A DNA stretch of 64,000 nucleotides from Methanocella_A sp963769045 (lineage in GTDB: Archaea > Halobacteriota > Methanocellia > Methanocellales > Methanocellaceae), in NCBI GenBank assembly GCA_963769045.1, contig CAVYKK010000021.1, forward strand, positions 62,001 to 126,000, read 5' to 3'. Under the pieces are notes generated by a model, which saw nothing but the letters and a program-made list of their open reading frames with translations, had not been told where the DNA came from and made no database searches. A program made the translations under genes and the position numbers. Below, one piece after another: positions 60,840 through 64,000 of this stretch (within the stretch, counting starts at the first letter, position 1; every line of letters starts with the position of its first letter).

Positions 60840-60990
60840 GTCGTTTTATCGGTGATTTCATCAAAAGCGAGGTGCAATACAATATATAGCCAAAAATACT
60901 GCTAATATTGTCACTGATTTTGAAATAGTACTATATATTTGCTCATTTTCCACTCTGTACCGAAACCCGGACGATAACTGTCTCAACATC
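60840..60990. promoter_or_regulatory. Upstream region shared by the two Gly/Trp-rich genes (copy 1)
   Basis: AAAAGCGAGG at 60865, then about 80 AT-rich bases, then TTCCACTCTGT and ACGATAAC; the same blocks in the same order and spacing are at 63815-63955. Both lie about 100-200 bases upstream of their gene, on the same side. Confidence 0.6.
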
Positions 60991-61090
60991 GGATTTTCGT
61001 GTAATGCAGTAGCATGACAGCAAATCTGGCGACTTTGACAAAATGATAATTATCAAGGATATGATATATCTCTAATCAGTTTGTAAAAAT

Positions 61091-61117
61091 ATGGGTGTGT
61101 CATCCCGGCACACCCAT
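61091..61117 (-). terminator. Hairpin plus T-run after the 61195 gene
   Basis: ATGGGTGTG pairs with CACACCCAT around a nine-base loop; on the minus strand ATATTTTTAC follows. Confidence 0.75.
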
Positions 61118-61194
61118 ATTTCAGCGATCCCGGCAGTCGGAGTACATCGCCGGATTACCATGTCATGATCTGGTGGCTGACTTGCTATCACTGG

Positions 61195-62391
61195 TTACCT
61201 GCGTCGGCCACCGCCACCTCTGCCTCCGCCTGCCCTGGCTCCGCCGGCCCTTACTCCGGCGGATCTGCCGCTGCCGATACTTCCGGCTCCGCCGATAGTT
61301 CTGCCTCCGCCGGCTTTGCCTCGGCTGATACTGGCACCGCTGGTGACGCTCTTTCCGGTTCCGCCGCGGAACCCGCCTATGCCGCCCTTAACCCCGCTGC
61401 CCAGGCTCCGGCTCTGCGCGAAGTCGCCCCGGCGCTGGGCGGTCTGCAGCGTATTCCGCGAGCGATCGGCGAAGTCGTTCCGGACGTTCCGGGTCTGGAA
61501 CCGGTCGGCATTCGAAAAGCGATCGAAGTGGGTGACGCGATCCACGTTCCAGAAGGACCGGAAGCCGCTCCCGAAGGCGAACCGATTGTACCAGGCGTAG
61601 CCCGTCCCGTAGAAGGGCATCGGGTTCAGGTACGGCGTGTAGATCGGCGCGGTGACGTACACCGGCTCAGAATACACCACGGGCTCCACGGACGTGTAAG
61701 TCGCGCCGTAGTAGTCGTCGAACGTGTCCACCATCTCGGGGAACGCGACCATGGCGACGATATCGTTCTGCGTGTCGACGATCAGCTGCGTGGGCTTCTG
61801 CAGCGCGAAGGTCTGCATCCGTCCGTCCGGAAAGATGAGGTCGACGCTGTTGACGTTGAAGGACGTCTGCGACCCCTGCTGGCTGGCATAGCTCAGGTCG
61901 ACGTCGATGATCATCACCTGCGGGTCGGACCGGATGACGTCGTAGACGTCGGAGGCGTCGTCGTATCCCGCCGTATCGATGGCGTCGGCCAGGTTCGAGA
62001 TGTCGATCTGCAGCGTGTTCTGCGACGGGTCGATCACGCCGGACAGCGGCGTCTCCAGCGAATATATGACAGCCTCGCCCGTCTCCGGGATCGAGACCGC
62101 GAACCCGATCAGCTGGAACATCAGCTGGTTATCCTGCTGCGATAGTGGTATGACCGCCAGGCTCAGCTGGCTGTGGCCAGACCCGAAGCCTTTCAGCCCC
62201 TCGAGCCCCTTGATCACCGGGCCCGGTTCATTGCCCGAAGGCTGGGTCTGGGCGCCGTCATTTCCCTGAGAAGATTGTTGCGCATACTGCTGGCCATCGG
62301 CTATTCCAGAGCATATTGTCGAGCCGATAAGCGATAGAACGATAACCATGCTCAAAATAGCCATAGGGCTATAGATAGTTCTTTTATCCAA
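61195..62391 (-). CDS. Exported protein with Gly/Arg-rich tail
   Basis: A 398-aa protein: signal peptide (MAILSMVIVLSLIGSTICSG), a Gln/Ser-rich stretch, then a beta-rich domain about 60-215 (LSLAVIPLSQQDNQLMFQLI, TGEAVIYSLETPLSGVIDPS, VMIIDVDLSYASQQG), a Tyr/Pro-rich middle (YSEPVYVTAPIYTPYLNPMP), and a C-terminal 110 residues of Gly, Arg and Ser (GGRTIGGAGSIGSGRSAGVR; ARAGGGRGGGGRRR). I do not recognise the family. The basic, Gly-rich tail may bind polyanions at the surface. The start at 62391 opens MDKRTIYSP; a terminator hairpin follows the gene. Confidence 0.75.
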   Translation of the reverse strand: MDKRTIYSPMAILSMVIVLSLIGSTICSGIADGQQYAQQSSQGNDGAQTQPSGNEPGPVIKGLEGLKGFGSGHSQLSLAVIPLSQQDNQLMFQLIGFAVSIPETGEAVIYSLETPLSGVIDPSQNTLQIDISNLADAIDTAGYDDASDVYDVIRSDPQVMIIDVDLSYASQQGSQTSFNVNSVDLIFPDGRMQTFALQKPTQLIVDTQNDIVAMVAFPEMVDTFDDYYGATYTSVEPVVYSEPVYVTAPIYTPYLNPMPFYGTGYAWYNRFAFGSGFRSFWNVDRVTHFDRFSNADRFQTRNVRNDFADRSRNTLQTAQRRGDFAQSRSLGSGVKGGIGGFRGGTGKSVTSGASISRGKAGGGRTIGGAGSIGSGRSAGVRAGGARAGGGRGGGGRRR

Positions 62392-62600
62392 ATTTCCACC
62401 CCCACATTCCTAAAAGATAGACAGAAAGCATCGATTTCAGGTTAAAGCCAATATACAGCGTAAATATTCGATAATTTTAATTAATATCAGACCTGCGAGT
62501 GGACAACAATTTTTCAATACAAATACTGGCAACGTGAGCTATACTTGCACCTGGCAATGAGCTTATATGACAATTTCAGGCGGTAAAAAAAAAATGATTT

Positions 62601-63182
62601 TTATGCCGGTGCCGGTCTCCTGCTGCCCGCCAGCGCCAGCTTAGCTGATAGTAGCGCCAGTATAATACCCAGGGCAATGTTAAGAACACCGATCACCTGG
62701 GCGAGGGCGACGAGCCCCGTGAACGGATGAAAGATCAGTATCCCGCCGACGATCATTGATAATATGGCGGCCGCGACCAGCAGCAGCTCACCCTTGATGG
62801 CCTTCCGCAGGTCGATGGCCACGAGTAACTCAAGGATGCCGGTCATAACCCAGTAGGACCCGAGCAGTATCGCGATAAATACCAGTGTTTTCCCGGGCCA
62901 GACGACCGCGACGGCCGCTGCAGCGATGGCGATCAGGCCCTGTAGTAGCCGCCAGAACCATCGCCCATCCTTCACGGTCACCATCTGCAGCAGGACGAGC
63001 ACGCCGTCGAAGAACGCGAAGGCAGCGAACAGGTAGACGAAGGTTAACAGCGATATGCCCGGCCAGAACAGCAGCGCGAGTCCGAACAAGATGGCGATGA
63101 GCGCGCGCAGCCCGACGTCCCACCAGGAGACGTTCCACGCGCCAAACCCCATATCTTCATACATCAGGTTATTGTTTACCAT
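62601..63182 (-). CDS. HdeD/DUF308 membrane protein
   Basis: A 193-aa membrane protein with six helices of the HdeD type (WWDVGLRALIAILFGLALLF, FVYLFAAFAFFDGVLVLLQM, GLIAIAAAAVAVVWPGKTLV, AILLGSYWVMTGILELLVAI, LLVAAAILSMIVGGILIFHP, VIGVLNIALGIILALLSAKL). Family members are linked to acid or general stress, without a known mechanism. The ATG at 63182 follows GGTGTGTTT; the longer frame to 63323 has no support. The decayed locus at 53663 is a paralog. A long T-run follows the stop. Confidence 0.88.
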   Translation of the reverse strand: MVNNNLMYEDMGFGAWNVSWWDVGLRALIAILFGLALLFWPGISLLTFVYLFAAFAFFDGVLVLLQMVTVKDGRWFWRLLQGLIAIAAAAVAVVWPGKTLVFIAILLGSYWVMTGILELLVAIDLRKAIKGELLLVAAAILSMIVGGILIFHPFTGLVALAQVIGVLNIALGIILALLSAKLALAGSRRPAPA

Positions 63183-63394
63183 AAACACACCACTGGAAAG
63201 TAGAAAGACCAATTTTATTAAGGTATTTGGCAAATCCCGCGCAATAAACCACCTTAACACAAACAAATGGTAATGCTGCTTTGTTTTGATAGCAAAAATT
63301 TGCCCGAATGTAAGGGAGCGCAAGTAATGGCCGGATCATATACTTGCGCTCCCGGAGCGAGAATGTTCGCTCAAAGCTACATTAATAATAAAAA

Positions 63395-63421
63395 TGGGGA
63401 GTAAGCAGTTGTTGCTCCTCC
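63395..63421 (-). terminator. Hairpin plus T-run after the 63480 gene
   Basis: On the minus strand GGGAGGAGCA pairs with TGCT..CTCCC, followed by CATTTTTATT. Confidence 0.65.
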
Positions 63422-63479
63422 CACCCTTTATTCGGTTTCTCGTGCTATATCAGGTTTAGCATGGGTCGGATTGTGGTGT

Positions 63480-63725
63480 TTACCACCACATGCCGCCCCA
63501 GCCGCCCAGGCCGCAGCCGCCGCAGCCGAGACCGCCCCAGCCGCCCCAGCCACCTAAGCCGCCCCAGCCGAGACCGCCCCAGCCGAGACCGCCCCAGCCG
63601 AGACCGCCCCAGCCGAGACCGCCCCAGCCGAGACCGCCCCAGCCGCCCCACCAGGCGACCGCGGGCAGAGTCAAGGCCAGCGCTGCCAGCACGAGAAGAA
63701 CGAATATAGATAGTTTCTTCATCAT
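63480..63725 (-). CDS. Gly/Trp-rich exported protein (paralog)
   Basis: An 81-aa protein: signal peptide MKKLSIFVLLVLAALALTLP, then GLGWG repeated six times without a break, a GWGGWGGLGCGGCGLGGW stretch and a Trp-Trp end. The DNA repeat unit is 15 bases (CCGAGACCGCCCCAG on the plus strand). The ATG at 63725 follows AGGAGGATGAATTGGT, as in the paralog at 60442. The structure is likely a repetitive, beta-rich or disordered surface polymer. The repeat number may vary between strains, since such units expand and contract. Confidence 0.8.
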   Translation of the reverse strand: MMKKLSIFVLLVLAALALTLPAVAWWGGWGGLGWGGLGWGGLGWGGLGWGGLGWGGLGGWGGWGGLGCGGCGLGGWGGMWW

Positions 63726-63814
63726 ACCAATTCATCCTCCTGCACGACAAAATTCCGCTGGTACTTTTAATTAGTTATTGTTGGAAGTCAGCGGAAATTC
63801 GGTTGAATTGACTT

Positions 63815-63955
63815 TGATTTTATAAAAAGCGAGGCTTAATGCCATTTATATCAATAAATAATGCAATATAACGTTTTGAATGCTAAATAGCACGATATAA
63901 TTGCCGATTATCCACTTTGTTCAGAAATTTAAACGATAAACGGCTTATCAATTTT
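63815..63955. promoter_or_regulatory. Upstream region shared by the two Gly/Trp-rich genes (copy 2)
   Basis: AAAAAGCGAGG, AT-rich middle, TATCCACTTTGTTC and ACGATAAAC line up with 60840-60990. Confidence 0.6.
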
Positions 63956-64000
63956 TAAAAAGTCAGCATAGATGTACCCCCTCCCGGGTTAAAACCCCGG

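Noticed and set aside
63445..63774. Alternative frames over the Gly/Trp-rich genes coding Arg/Ser- or Pro-rich repeats (also 60437-60811)
   Set aside because: A 15- or 21-base repeat keeps all frames open; only the minus frames with signal peptides make sense.
1..64000. tRNA or rRNA genes
   Set aside because: No T-arm GGTTC-type string with a matching acceptor stem was found on either strand by eye; a tRNAscan run would settle it.

Overview
The window is archaeal and looks like a GC-rich methanogen of the Methanocella type. Evidence: two FtsZ paralogs of the euryarchaeal FtsZ1/FtsZ2 classes, the order ftsZ1-secE-spt5-rpl11-rpl1-rpl10-rpl12, archaeal replication factor C small subunit, archaeal D-aminoacyl-tRNA deacylase, DUF211/DUF2240/VIT1-type proteins, TATA boxes about 25 nt before starts (leaderless genes) beside GGTG/GGAGG leaders, and histidine kinases with the archaeal MGHDINNLNQ box. 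No methanogenesis gene lies in the window, so the genus is an inference. No tRNA, rRNA or CRISPR locus was recognised.

Layout. 0-5.8 kb: two phenylacetate-CoA-ligase-type genes, then a duplicated module of a small exported protein divergent from an ArsR-like regulator, then a receiver-domain protein. 5.9-15.8 kb: an unknown 599-aa zinc-ribbon-like protein, ftsZ2, a frameshifted exported subtilisin, a CsbD protein, a broken sugar-nucleotide reductase gene and a KaiC-like ATPase. 16-22.4 kb: the minus-strand ribosomal/Sec/FtsZ1 cluster, with dtdA reading without a stop into ftsZ1. 22.5-39.9 kb: a region bracketed by two inverted copies of a ~0.55-0.6-kb non-coding element, holding small membrane and exported proteins, a broken transglutaminase-like surface protein with an archaeosortase-type tail, ferritin-like and PEBP genes, a transposase remnant, a PAS/GAF histidine kinase, rfcS, VIT1 and DUF211 genes. 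39.9-53.6 kb: two peptidases, two tandem TPR genes, a CNNM/CorC-type transporter flanked by two copies of a structured ~90-nt element, purL (PurS-like N terminus) plus purQ, a Cache-type histidine kinase and a UPF0145 protein. 53.6-64 kb: small membrane proteins, a sulfatase / BASS transporter / anaerobic sulfatase-maturase group with a truncated second sulfatase, and two Gly/Trp-rich exported proteins that share their upstream region.

Intergenic DNA is unusually rich in structure: long imperfect inverted repeats built from CACAGAGG-type units, usually at gene 3' ends; a dispersed alternating CG/CA motif in at least ten intergenic regions; palindromic tandem repeats; and several candidate structured RNAs. 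Six loci carry frameshifts or truncations, mostly in exported or membrane proteins; they may be real decay or sequence errors.
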